Shown: one piece after another, positions 8,075 to 16,295 of the stretch
Position numbering within the stretch: position 1 is the first letter of the stretch
How the letters are laid out: every line of letters starts with the position of its first letter
From: Tumebacillus_A lipolyticus
GTDB lineage: Bacteria > Bacillota > Bacilli > Tumebacillales > Tumebacillaceae
DNA: 64,000 nt
Assembly: GCF_042682745.1 (NCBI RefSeq)
Contig: NZ_JBHUIO010000019.1
Location: forward strand, 1 to 64,000
Reading direction: 5' to 3'
The notes under the pieces: generated by a model
Told to the model about the DNA's origin: nothing
What the model saw: only the letters and a program-made list of their open reading frames with translations
Database searches by the model: none
Position numbers and translations under genes: made by a program

Positions 8075-8118
8075 ATGCTTACCCCAGAGATTTGAACAGA
8101 AAGGGGTAAGCATTTTTT
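8075..8118 (+). promoter_or_regulatory. 11-bp hairpin burying the RND gene's ribosome binding site
   Basis: ATGCTTACCCC (8075-8085) is a perfect complement of GGGGTAAGCAT (8103-8113). The loop is 17 bases and six T residues follow directly (8113-8118), with the ATG at 8119. The right arm contains the only Shine-Dalgarno-like purine run of the RND gene. The structure has the form of an intrinsic terminator, and it would also block ribosome access. It may be an attenuator, or the terminator of the two-component operon placed so that its right arm doubles as the site of the next gene. Confidence 0.7.
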
Positions 8119-11100
8119 ATGAGCGGACTTACGAAGCTAAGTTTGAAACATTCGATCGCCGTCATCATCCTCTGTGTGCTGGTGCTCGTCGGCGGTCTGT
8201 ACTCGACTAACCAGATCAAGATCGAAACGTTCCCCGACGTCTCCTTCCCCGCCCTGCTCGTCCAAGGCGTCTATCCGGGCGAATCGGCAGCAGACGTCGA
8301 GCGGGAAGTCACCATACCGCTGGAAAAAGCGCTGTTGAACCTAAAAGGGTATGACAGCGTCCAGTCGACCGCCAGCGAAAACGCGTCTGGCACGTTTATC
8401 ACCTACCCGTTTGGCACCGACATGGAGGATATGACCGGCAAGGTGGAAGAGGCGATCGCCAAAACCAACCTGCCAGAAAAGGTGAAAGTGACCGTCCAGC
8501 GCTTATCGGGCGGCTCGATCCCGATCTATCAGGTGGCGATCGCAAGCAATGATGCCACCCGCTTGCAAAAAGTGCTCGAAGACAACGTCCTGCCTGAGCT
8601 CAAGCAGGTGGCAGGCGTCGCCTCCGCCACGCTCAAAGGCACGCAGACCACCGACCTGCAAGTGATCGTCGACCAGAAAAAGGCGGCCGAAAAAGGGCTT
8701 TCGCTCGCCCAGATCAGAGAGGCGATTCAAGCGAAAGAGTATTCGATGCCGCTCGGCTCGGTAAAAACGGAGAGCAGTTCGATCCCTGTGCGCCTGATCG
8801 GGGGAATCGGCACGATCGACGAGCTGAAGAACCTGAAGCTGTCCTCCGCCCTCGGCGCATCTCCTCAGCTTCCAGGTATGACGGGCGCTCCCCAGGGCGC
8901 AGCTGCCGGCGGCCAAAAGCCCGCTCCTATTTTGCTGCAAGATGTGGCTAAGATCGATGAGGTCACCTCGCAGAACTCGATCACCCGCTTCAATGGCCAG
9001 CCTTCCCTGCTGTTAGAAGTGATGAAAACGCAGGACGCGAACACCGCCGAAGTGGTCAACCACGTCAAAGATGTCCTGCAAAAATGGCAGAACGAAAAAG
9101 ACCTGACCTACCACGTCGTGTTCGACCAAGGGAACGAAGTGGAAAAATCGGTCTCCGCGCTCGTCCGCGAAGGGCTGCTCGGAGCGCTGTTCACCATCAT
9201 CATCATCCTGCTCTTCCTGCGCAGCGTGCGGGCGACGTTGATCTCCATCCTGTCCTTGCCGCTCTCGATCATGGGCACGATCTTCGTGCTCAATCAGTTC
9301 GGCTACACGCTGAACATCATGACGCTCGGCGGGCTCGCCGTCGCCGTCGGGCGCATCGTCGACGACTCGATCGTCGTCATCGAAAACATCTATCGCTGGC
9401 GACAGGAAAGCGCCGAGCAGCTGAGCGGAAAAGCGCTCGCCTATCGCGCAACCAAAGAGGTGACCACCGCGATCGCCTCCTCCACCTTCGCCACGGTGGT
9501 CGTCTTCGCGCCGCTGGCGGTCGTAAGCGGCATCATCGGCGAGTTCTTCCGCCCGTTTGCCATCGCCGTCGTCACCTCGATCCTGCTGTCCTTGCTCGTC
9601 TCGCTGATGCTGATTCCGGTGCTCGGCAGCAAGTTTTTCAACAAGATCAAGCTGAAGCATCAAGAGGGTCGCATCACCCGCGCGTTCGAACGCCTGCTCC
9701 GCGCTTCCCTGCGCAAAAAGGGCCTCGTCCTGACCTTGACGATCGTGCTGTTGATCGGCTCGCTGGCGATGATACCCGTGCTCGGCGTCTCCTTCCTCCC
9801 GTCTGGCGAAGGTAAGCAGGCGCAGATCAACCTCAAACTTCCGAACGCCACTTCCCTGCAAAAGACAGATGAGGTCGCCAAAAAAGTGGAGGCCTATCTG
9901 AAAGAGCAAAGCGCAGTCGAGACCACCCAAGTCTCGATCGGCATGGGCAATGAGATGGGAGCCATGGAGGGAGAGAGCGCTGAAAACCAAGCGAAATTTA
10001 GCGTGAACCTCCAAGCGGACACTTCGGTCGACAGCTGGATGGAAAACGCGAAAAAAGAACTGACCCAACTGGTTCAAACAGCGGAGCCAAAGGCGGAGAT
10101 CGATGTCAAAGCGGGTGAGATGAGCGGCCCGCCTTCTGGCAACAACGTCACGATCAAGCTGTACGGTGAAGATCTCACCGTGCTCAGCAAGGCGGCGACT
10201 CAAGTCGAAGAGGCGCTGAAGCAGAATGCAGATCTGAAAGACATCACCAACAACTTAAACGAGCTGCGTCCAAAATGGGTTGTCACGCTCAACCGCGAAG
10301 GCGAAGAGGCGGGCGTGAGCGCGATGCAGCTGATGGCATCCGTCTCTGAGCAGCTGCGCCCTGTCGAAGTCGGAACCTACAAGCTCGGCGGCAAGTCGTG
10401 GGATCTGTTCTTGAAATATGACAAAGCGATCGCAGACAAAGAGCAGCTCGCCGCTGTCAAACTGCATACGGCTGCTGGCGAAAAAACGATCGGCGAAATC
10501 GCCGACATCAAGACGGAGCAGACTCCGGTCGTCATCCCGCATTACAACGGCAAGTCGTATGCCCAACTGTCCGCCGTGATCAAGAGCGATGACACGGCCA
10601 AAGTCACCAATTCGGTGCTGGACGATCTGAAGATGATCAGCCTGCCCGATGGCGTCACCTACGAGACGGGCGGCGGTATGGAGATGATCACCGAAGGTTT
10701 CACCTCGCTGGGCATCGCGATGGTGACCGCCGTGTTCCTCGTCTTCCTGATCCTGAGCTTCACCTTTGGCGGTCTGAAGACGCCGATGGTCATCCTCTCC
10801 TCCCTGCTGTTTGTGCCGATCGGCGCACTCGGCGCGCTGCTGATCACCGGGCAATCGCTGTCGATGAGCGCGATGATCGGACTGCTGATGCTGATCGGCA
10901 TCGTCGTCACCAACGCGGTCGTCCTGCTCGATCGGGTCGAGAAAAACCGCGACAGAGGGCTTGAGCTGACCGAAGCTGTGGTCGAGGCAGCGAAAACTCG
11001 CCTGCGCCCGATCGTGATGACGGCGCTGGCGACCATCTTCGCTCTCGTGCCGCTCGGCCTGTCCCAAGAAGAAGCCGGCCTGATTTCCAAAGGGCTCGCC

Positions 11101-11214
11101 CTCACCGTCATCGGGGGTCTGACCACTTCGACCTTCTTGACCTTGCTCTTCGTGCCGGTGCTCTACAGCATGGTGTCGAAAAAATATAAACCGCGCACAG
11201 AAGATCTGTTGTAA
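8119..11214 (+). CDS. RND-family efflux transporter, SwrC/AcrB-like
   Basis: This 1031-residue protein has the classical RND topology of twelve membrane helices and two large extracytoplasmic loops (about residues 35-330 and 560-840). The N-terminus LKHSIAVIILCVLVLVGG, TFPDVSFPALLVQGVYPGESA, and the helix-4 Asp pair in GRIVDDSIVVIENIYRW used for proton coupling are typical. Gram-positive members of this length include SwrC (YerP), which exports surfactin in B. subtilis. The gene follows a two-component system and ends at a strong terminator. A role in exporting or resisting the lipopeptide made by the cluster at 15-44 kb is a reasonable guess, not shown. Translation may be controlled by the hairpin at 8075-8118. 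Confidence 0.9.
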   Translation: MSGLTKLSLKHSIAVIILCVLVLVGGLYSTNQIKIETFPDVSFPALLVQGVYPGESAADVEREVTIPLEKALLNLKGYDSVQSTASENASGTFITYPFGTDMEDMTGKVEEAIAKTNLPEKVKVTVQRLSGGSIPIYQVAIASNDATRLQKVLEDNVLPELKQVAGVASATLKGTQTTDLQVIVDQKKAAEKGLSLAQIREAIQAKEYSMPLGSVKTESSSIPVRLIGGIGTIDELKNLKLSSALGASPQLPGMTGAPQGAAAGGQKPAPILLQDVAKIDEVTSQNSITRFNGQPSLLLEVMKTQDANTAEVVNHVKDVLQKWQNEKDLTYHVVFDQGNEVEKSVSALVREGLLGALFTIIIILLFLRSVRATLISILSLPLSIMGTIFVLNQFGYTLNIMTLGGLAVAVGRIVDDSIVVIENIYRWRQESAEQLSGKALAYRATKEVTTAIASSTFATVVVFAPLAVVSGIIGEFFRPFAIAVVTSILLSLLVSLMLIPVLGSKFFNKIKLKHQEGRITRAFERLLRASLRKKGLVLTLTIVLLIGSLAMIPVLGVSFLPSGEGKQAQINLKLPNATSLQKTDEVAKKVEAYLKEQSAVETTQVSIGMGNEMGAMEGESAENQAKFSVNLQADTSVDSWMENAKKELTQLVQTAEPKAEIDVKAGEMSGPPSGNNVTIKLYGEDLTVLSKAATQVEEALKQNADLKDITNNLNELRPKWVVTLNREGEEAGVSAMQLMASVSEQLRPVEVGTYKLGGKSWDLFLKYDKAIADKEQLAAVKLHTAAGEKTIGEIADIKTEQTPVVIPHYNGKSYAQLSAVIKSDDTAKVTNSVLDDLKMISLPDGVTYETGGGMEMITEGFTSLGIAMVTAVFLVFLILSFTFGGLKTPMVILSSLLFVPIGALGALLITGQSLSMSAMIGLLMLIGIVVTNAVVLLDRVEKNRDRGLELTEAVVEAAKTRLRPIVMTALATIFALVPLGLSQEEAGLISKGLALTVIGGLTTSTFLTLLFVPVLYSMVSKKYKPRTEDLL

Positions 11215-11236
11215 GCAACCGCTTTTCCTATAGGCG

Positions 11237-11270
11237 AAGGTGCCGACCCGCGATGGGTCGGCACCTTTGT
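11237..11270 (+). terminator. terminator of the RND exporter gene
   Basis: AAGGTGCCGACCC pairs perfectly with GGGTCGGCACCTT around the loop GCGAT. T-rich sequence (TGTTGTTT) follows. Confidence 0.9.
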
Positions 11271-11589
11271 TGTTTATACATGCATCCCCGACGTGTTGCA
11301 TGCTCAGGCTGGCCCTTTGCTTGGCTCTCCGGTCTCCTTTTCGTCTGACGTTCAGCCATGTGACCCTTCCGCACACTCCTTGCAAGCGTCCCTCATCAAA
11401 TTCGAATTGCAGGGTCTTGATTCAAATAAAAATCTTCCAAAATCAATTTATATGCAAAACTTATACTATTCTGATCTGTTCTTTTTTACAGGGATTGCTA
11501 TAATAAGCTTAACACACGTATTTTCTATAAATAAAACGACCATTTACGATACATTATGTTATCAAGTATTAATAGAGGGAAGGTGCAAC
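11271..11589 (+). promoter_or_regulatory. non-coding upstream region of the LysR gene with an extended -10 promoter
   Basis: The first 130 bases show nothing recognisable. From about 11400 the DNA becomes AT-rich and contains TGCTATAAT (11496-11504), an extended -10 element with no good -35. A leader of roughly 80 bases would run to the TTG start at 11590. No divergent partner gene is present, unlike many LysR loci. Confidence 0.5.
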
Positions 11590-12480
11590 TTGACGCTACT
11601 TCAGTTTCAGGTATATGTTACTGTGATCGAGACGAAAAGTTTCACAAAAGCGAGTGAACATTTGGGACTGACCCAGTCGGCAGTCTCACAGACGATTTCG
11701 TCGCTGGAGTCTGCGCTCGGTGTGACGCTGCTTCATCGCAGCCGAAACGGGATCACACCGACTCGCATCGGCGAGCGGATGCTTCAGCATGTGCGGGAGA
11801 TCTTGCGGCGCTCCACGCTGATGAAACAGGAAGCGTCCGCATCGATCGGGCTGGAGATCGGGACGCTTCGCATCGGCTCGATCCCGAGCACGGCTGCCAA
11901 TCTGCTGCCCGGGATTATCGCCTCGTTCAAAAGTCAGTTTCCCGGCGTTGAGATCGCACTGTTTGAAGGAAACGCGGGCGAGGTGTCCGAATGGGTGCTC
12001 CACTCGGTCGTCGATGTAGGATTTTTGCCCTTGCCCGCCGAAGGGGTGCGCGAGGTTCCTCTGGTGCAAGATTCGCTGCGCGTGTTCCTGCCGCCCAACC
12101 ACCCGCTCCGCGATGAAGAGCTGATTCGGATCGAGCAGATCGCCAACGAGCCGTTCATCATGCCCAAAGCGGGCTATGATCGGATGATTCGGCAGCTGTT
12201 TGCGGCAGAAGGGTTGGTGCCGCAGGTGCAGTTTGAAGTGCGAGATACGGCGACGATCATGGCGCTGGTACAGGGGGGAATCGGTGTCACCCTGCTGCCG
12301 GAGATGGCGATCCCGGCGAGCTTGCCCAATGTGGCGACCTCACGCTTGCAGCCGGAGACCACGCGCACGATCGGGCTTGGCGTGCGCTGTCTGCAGACGA
12401 TCTCTCCCGCAGGAGCTGAGTTTATTTGTCATGCGAAAGAGTATGTGAAAAAGAACTGCCCGAGCTTCGTCAATGCTTGA
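11590..12480 (+). CDS. LysR-family transcriptional regulator
   Basis: This 296-residue protein has the usual LysR length. The N-terminal winged helix-turn-helix (residues 1-60) contains SFTKASEHLGLTQSAVSQTISSLESALGVTLLHRSRNG. It is followed by a periplasmic-binding-protein-like effector domain (about 90-290) starting at GTLRIGSIPSTAANLLPGII. The TTG at 11590 is chosen because AGGGAAGGTG stands just upstream and the family N-terminus begins there; the frame remains open further upstream without conserved sequence. The MFS transporter 64 bases downstream in the same direction may be its target. The effector is unknown. Confidence 0.88.
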   Translation: MTLLQFQVYVTVIETKSFTKASEHLGLTQSAVSQTISSLESALGVTLLHRSRNGITPTRIGERMLQHVREILRRSTLMKQEASASIGLEIGTLRIGSIPSTAANLLPGIIASFKSQFPGVEIALFEGNAGEVSEWVLHSVVDVGFLPLPAEGVREVPLVQDSLRVFLPPNHPLRDEELIRIEQIANEPFIMPKAGYDRMIRQLFAAEGLVPQVQFEVRDTATIMALVQGGIGVTLLPEMAIPASLPNVATSRLQPETTRTIGLGVRCLQTISPAGAEFICHAKEYVKKNCPSFVNA

Positions 12481-12544
12481 TCCTACCTATTGGTAGCAAG
12501 CGGTGGCCATACTTCGCAGACAGCATGAGAGTGGAGGAAGCGAA

Positions 12545-13753
12545 GTGAACCAGAAGTCGGTAAAAAACAACATCCTGTTGATCTATGCGTACACGTTTGC
12601 GACCGGCCTGTTTTTTGACCGTGCGCTCTGGGTGTTGTTTTTGGTGGAGCGCGGCATGAACATGGCGCAGGTCGGCTTGCTGGAGTCGCTGTTGCACGCA
12701 GCGATCCTCCTCTTTGAAGTTCCGACCGGAATGGTGGCCGACCTGTACGGGCGGCGAAAGAGCATGCTGATCGGGACGTTCGTCTCGCTCTTTTACGCGC
12801 TGTTCATGATGATCAGCGGGAATTTTTTCACCTTTTCGCTCGCGTTTGCTCTGATGGGGCTGTCGGTGACGTTCAAGTCGGGCGCCTCACAGGCGCTGTT
12901 GTATGAAACGCTTCAGGCGAGCGGCAGGGAGAGCAATTACACGAAGATCGCCGGAAATGAGACCGCGCTGTTGCTCGTCTCGCTGTCGATCGCCCAATGG
13001 GTGGGCGGGCTGATGGCCGAGCTGAGCTGGACGCTCGTCTACTCCTCGATCATCGTAGCCCAGCTGGTCGCCATGTTGCTGGTCTGGTTGATCAAAGAGC
13101 CGGCACCGCCGCTTCCAGAGCTGACAGATGCGAGCAGCTCCCAACCGAAAAGATCGACGATCGGGCTGTGGAAAGCGCAGATCGTCGATGCGCTTCTCGT
13201 CTGGAAAAAGGAGCCTTCCCTGCGCAAGCCGGTCGTGCTGTTCGTGTCGCTGGTGACGATCATGACGGTGGTGATCTTCTACGCTCAAGAACATCTGAAG
13301 CGGCAGGGTTTCTCGACGGGCGAGATCGGATTTATCTTCATGTTGGAAGCATTGCTGAGCGCGGTGGCAGCCAAGCTTGCTCACCGGGTGGAGCGCAAGT
13401 TTCAGTTTGCTCCGCTCTTCCGATCGATCTACCTGATCTTTTTGTTGCTCTTGCTCCTGTTTGCTGCCGGACAAGGTTGGATCGCCGTCTTGCTCCTCTA
13501 CGGGATGGGGTTGACCTCCACCGGTCTGGAACCGATCTTCTCCAACTTTGTGCAGGCGAGGCTGAGCTCCCAAGTGCGGGCGACCTTCTTTTCGATGATC
13601 TCGCTGCTGACCTCCTTTGGCATCATGCTGATCTTTCCGCTGTTCGGCGCGATCGTCGATCGAATCGGCTTTTCCTACTCGTTCATGTCTCTGGCCGGAC
13701 TGCTCGTCCTGATGCGAATTTTGACGCTGAAGCGACCTGTGTCCCCCTCCTGA
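12545..13753 (+). CDS. MFS transporter
   Basis: This 402-residue integral membrane protein has about twelve helices. The conserved loop between helices 2 and 3 reads GMVADLYGRRKSMLIG, the MFS motif A. The pattern of an N-terminal half, a charged central loop (about residues 195-225) and a C-terminal half fits a drug or metabolite exporter of the major facilitator superfamily. The GTG at 12545 follows GGAGGAAGCGAA, whereas an earlier in-frame ATG (12503) has no site. It probably forms an operon with the LysR gene and is closed by a strong hairpin. The substrate is unknown. Confidence 0.87.
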   Translation: MNQKSVKNNILLIYAYTFATGLFFDRALWVLFLVERGMNMAQVGLLESLLHAAILLFEVPTGMVADLYGRRKSMLIGTFVSLFYALFMMISGNFFTFSLAFALMGLSVTFKSGASQALLYETLQASGRESNYTKIAGNETALLLVSLSIAQWVGGLMAELSWTLVYSSIIVAQLVAMLLVWLIKEPAPPLPELTDASSSQPKRSTIGLWKAQIVDALLVWKKEPSLRKPVVLFVSLVTIMTVVIFYAQEHLKRQGFSTGEIGFIFMLEALLSAVAAKLAHRVERKFQFAPLFRSIYLIFLLLLLLFAAGQGWIAVLLLYGMGLTSTGLEPIFSNFVQARLSSQVRATFFSMISLLTSFGIMLIFPLFGAIVDRIGFSYSFMSLAGLLVLMRILTLKRPVSPS

Positions 13754-13851
13754 TCGGCTGTTGACAATTCAGTTGTTCCGGAAAACATCCCCTGCGATCG
13801 TTGCGAGAGCCGACCGATCGAACCGATTGCAATCGGCGCTGCTTGATGCTC

Positions 13852-13897
13852 AAAATGAGAAAGACCCCTTTTCGACGAAAGGGGTCTTTCTCATTTT
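13852..13897. terminator. strong bidirectional terminator
   Basis: A roughly 20-bp stem (AAAATGAGAAAGACCCCTTT against its complement, 13852-13871 and 13877-13897) is flanked by A-run and T-run. It serves the MFS gene on the plus strand and the TetR gene ending at 13974 on the minus strand. Confidence 0.92.
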
Positions 13898-13973
13898 TTC
13901 GATCCACTGCGTTCTCGCTGCGCTCGCTTCGGTCAGCGTGCAAAGAATCGCTGGTGCGATCACACATCTGCCC

Positions 13974-14483
13974 TCACTCGGACGGCAACGCCCAAGCGAG
14001 TGCGCTCCGCGCTCGATCGGCAGGCTGACCGTCTGCCACCGCGAGCAGCGCGGCACGCCAGAGGGCGACGAGCAGGTGCTCAACACCTGCTGGCTCCTGT
14101 TCGCGGAGGACGGCAAGCAGCTCTGCCACCTGATCGGACCGACCGCTCGGGTCCTGTTCCCCAAGCAGGCGACACGCATCAAACTTCACAGCCGCATCGA
14201 AACCGACCAGCAGCGCGGCGCGAATTTTGGCGGTCGACCGCTCGATGACTGCTGACGCGCCTTCCATCCGGTCGAGAACTCTCCGCTCCATCTCCGCACG
14301 CACCGTCTTGTACAATTCCAGCTTGTTGCCAAAGTGGTGGTAGAGCGATCCGGTGGTCACGCCCGACTTTTGGGCGAGCTCGACGACGTTCACCCCATCA
14401 TAGCCCTTCGTGCCAAAATCTTCGATCGCATGCTCCAACAAACGCGCTTTTGCTGTACCTGGGATTGGAATGTTCGCTTTCAT
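13974..14483 (-). CDS. TetR/AcrR-family repressor
   Basis: This protein has 169 residues from the ATG at 14483. Its N-terminal helix-turn-helix (about residues 10-55) reads FGTKGYDGVNVVELAQKSGVTTGSLYHHFGNKLELY, diagnostic of TetR regulators. The C-terminal part (about 60-160) is a helical ligand-binding domain with a TetR_C-like sequence. AGGAG lies only one base before this ATG, so a TTG eight codons upstream (14507) could be the real start. It is divergent from the VOC-like gene. Two near-identical palindromes in the shared promoter are its probable binding sites, so it should repress that gene and itself. Confidence 0.88.
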   Translation of the reverse strand: MKANIPIPGTAKARLLEHAIEDFGTKGYDGVNVVELAQKSGVTTGSLYHHFGNKLELYKTVRAEMERRVLDRMEGASAVIERSTAKIRAALLVGFDAAVKFDACRLLGEQDPSGRSDQVAELLAVLREQEPAGVEHLLVALWRAALLAVADGQPADRARSALAWALPSE

Positions 14484-14500
14484 GCTCCTATCATAACACG

Positions 14501-14549
14501 TTGACAATATAACGTAAACCGATTATGCTATTTCCATAAACCGTTTATG
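14501..14549 (+). promoter_or_regulatory. promoter with two TetR operator palindromes
   Basis: TTGACA (14501-14506), a 17-base spacer and TATGCT (14524-14529) form a strong SigA promoter toward the VOC-like gene. CATAAACCGTTTATG (14535-14549) is a perfect palindrome with 7-base arms. CGTAAACCGATTATG (14513-14527) matches it at 13 of 15 positions and fills the promoter spacer. The centres are 22 bases apart, two helix turns, which suits two TetR dimers on one DNA face. Confidence 0.8.
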
Positions 14550-14560
14550 GAGGGATTTTG

Positions 14561-14901
14561 ATGAAGCTCGTTTTCTTGCATCATTACGTGAAAGACTTGA
14601 AACAGGCGCTCGCCTATTATCGCGAAACGCACGGTTTTGAGGAAGCGTGGCGGGAAGGGGAACACACGGCGGCGATGAAGATTCCGGGCAACAGCGAGGT
14701 GCAACTGATGCTGGAAGATCAGGATGAAGGTGTGCCCTCCGGCGGTGTGTTTCTCGTCGATTCGGTCGACTCTTTACGAGGAAAAGCGGGAAGTGTTGAA
14801 GTTTGTGCTCGACCCGATGGACATCCCGCCTGGCCGCTATGCGATCTACCTAGATGAGTCGGGCAACCCGATTCGGATCTTGGACATGACGAAGAACTGA
14901 T
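14561..14901 (+). pseudogene. frameshifted VOC (glyoxalase-fold) protein gene
   Basis: The frame from ATG 14561 encodes a typical VOC beginning (MKLVFLHHYVKDLKQALAYY...GVFLVDSVDS). Near 14770 the protein-like sequence moves to another frame and goes on as LYEEKREVLKFVLDPMDIPP and YAIYLDESGNPIRILDMTKN up to the TGA at 14899-14901. Together the pieces give a single-domain VOC protein of about 112 residues. The single frame change is either a recent mutation or a sequencing error, since both sides remain well conserved. A good site (GGAGG, 14549-14553) precedes the ATG. Expression should be controlled by the divergent TetR protein. VOC proteins often bind or destroy antibiotics and aldehydes; the substrate is unknown. 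Confidence 0.78.
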
Positions 14902-14940
14902 CAAAAAGGGAGGCCAGCAGACGGCCTCCCTTTTTGATCA
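14900..14940. terminator. bidirectional terminator between the VOC gene and the lipopeptide cluster
   Basis: A 17-bp stem (14900-14916 with 14924-14940) is flanked by A5 and T5 tracts. On the minus strand it is the first clear terminator after the oxygenase gene, so it probably marks the 3' end of the NRPS/PKS operon. Confidence 0.9.
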
Positions 14941-15023
14941 TCTTCAGTTGCACAAAACGACCCGATGATCGAGCCTCTTGGCGCGTGTGGGAACTTGAGG
15001 TTCCCACCGCCGAGCAAGAGCTG

Positions 15024-16067
15024 TTACTGCGAGCCTTGCATCGCGAATTCGATATTCAGCGGCACGCAGACGTTTTGGTTGGGAGCTCTGCTGAAGCTGG
15101 AGCGGCGAATGTCGGTCACCGTGAACAGGCGCTGCAACCACCGATCCTCACCATCATAGCGCGGGCTGAAGCTCGATCGGCCGTGGACTGCGAGTCGATT
15201 GTCGATGATGATCAAGTCCCCCGGCAGCAAAACATATCCGACCGACACCTCTTCGAACGCTTCAATCAATGTATCAAGCGCCCACTGCGCTTCCGAATTG
15301 ATCCCTTCCATCGTATGCGAATTCATGCAAAGCTCAGGCTGCAGCAAACTGCCGGTCAGGACAGGAACTGTCGTCGCGTACTCCAAAGTGCCAAACGAGG
15401 AAGGGGCGCGCAATCGATACAGCGGCTGCCGCAACAGCGTGATCGCCGCACTCGGCATCATTTGCATGGCGTTGACGATCGAAGCCACATCGGTGCGCGC
15501 CTGTTGGTCATGATCGGAGCGCAGACAGAATAAGGCCAGATGGTCTGGGCGATGCGGGTGGAACGCGTCTTCCGTGTGAAACTCGAACAACGATCTGGAG
15601 CCGCTGTTCTCCTGTCTGTCCTCCTGCCCTTGGACTGGGCAAATGTCATGAATCAACTGGCCGCGCTTTTCTTCCGAATACCCGATCGGCTCTCCCAAAA
15701 ACAACATCGAGATCATCAGGAGATACTCGCTGACGAAAGACGTTTTTTCGGATGATGGGTTGCCATCTTGCGGAGTTGGCGGCAGCTTCAAGTCTACCGG
15801 AAGGCCGCGCAGCAGCAGTGCGCCAAAGCGATTTGGATACCTTCTGAAATGGATCAAACCCTCTTTTATCCGCTCGGGAATTTGATGACCGATCATTTCG
15901 AGCTGAGTGAAAAATGTTCCGTTCAACTTCCGGCTGTCAATCGGTCCTAAAGTTTCAACCAGCCGATACAACGCCGCTCGCTCTTCCTCTGTAATTGAAA
16001 GGATCGGCTCATCCGAACTGTTCCTGCCATACCCGAACTGTTTGGACAATCGTCGCTCTCCGAACAT
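15024..16067 (-). CDS. Fe(II)/2-oxoglutarate oxygenase, AsnO/VioC-like amino acid hydroxylase
   Basis: This 347-residue protein belongs to the clavaminate-synthase-like group that contains AsnO (L-Asn beta-hydroxylase of CDA biosynthesis) and VioC (L-Arg). The iron triad is visible as HTE (about residue 163, in FEFHTEDAFHPHRPDHLALF) and a distal His in LAVHGRSSFSPRYDGEDRWLQR, whose Arg should hold 2-oxoglutarate. The HxE form of the first motif is typical of this group. The ATG at 16067 has AAGGAGG seven bases upstream; an ATG two codons earlier (16073) is less well spaced. It is the last gene on the strand of the assembly line, 228 bases after the terminal NRPS gene. One A domain of that gene reads like an Asp/Asn domain, so beta-hydroxylation of that residue is the natural guess. 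Confidence 0.8.
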   Translation of the reverse strand: MFGERRLSKQFGYGRNSSDEPILSITEEERAALYRLVETLGPIDSRKLNGTFFTQLEMIGHQIPERIKEGLIHFRRYPNRFGALLLRGLPVDLKLPPTPQDGNPSSEKTSFVSEYLLMISMLFLGEPIGYSEEKRGQLIHDICPVQGQEDRQENSGSRSLFEFHTEDAFHPHRPDHLALFCLRSDHDQQARTDVASIVNAMQMMPSAAITLLRQPLYRLRAPSSFGTLEYATTVPVLTGSLLQPELCMNSHTMEGINSEAQWALDTLIEAFEEVSVGYVLLPGDLIIIDNRLAVHGRSSFSPRYDGEDRWLQRLFTVTDIRRSSFSRAPNQNVCVPLNIEFAMQGSQ

Positions 16068-16295
16068 GTCCATCCCTCCTTGATGAAAAATGATGCTCAA
16101 ACGCCCGCATGCATAGGCGCCTGCCCGCTCCCAGATGCTCTTTGCTCGCTGCGTCAGCTTCGTATTTGAAGTGCAACCGAAAACGCCTCGCTGAACAGCA
16201 TGCGTCAAAGCGCTGCCAGCCCACAAAGAAAGTTCGAGTCGGTCGAAAGGGGGCGATCGACCTCTTGATCGCCCGCATTCTCCCGTCCCGCGCTT
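16068..16295 (-). other. gap between the terminal NRPS gene and the oxygenase gene
   Basis: These 228 bases hold no convincing reading frame and no terminator. Only the ribosome binding site of the oxygenase gene (AAGGAGG) is recognisable. The gap is long for this otherwise tightly packed operon, so a separate promoter for the oxygenase is possible, although none is obvious. Confidence 0.5.

Noticed and set aside
9013..11385. Long minus-strand frames opposite the RND exporter gene
   Set aside because: Asp/His/Arg/Gln-rich composition typical of antisense translation; the plus-strand product is a clear RND protein.
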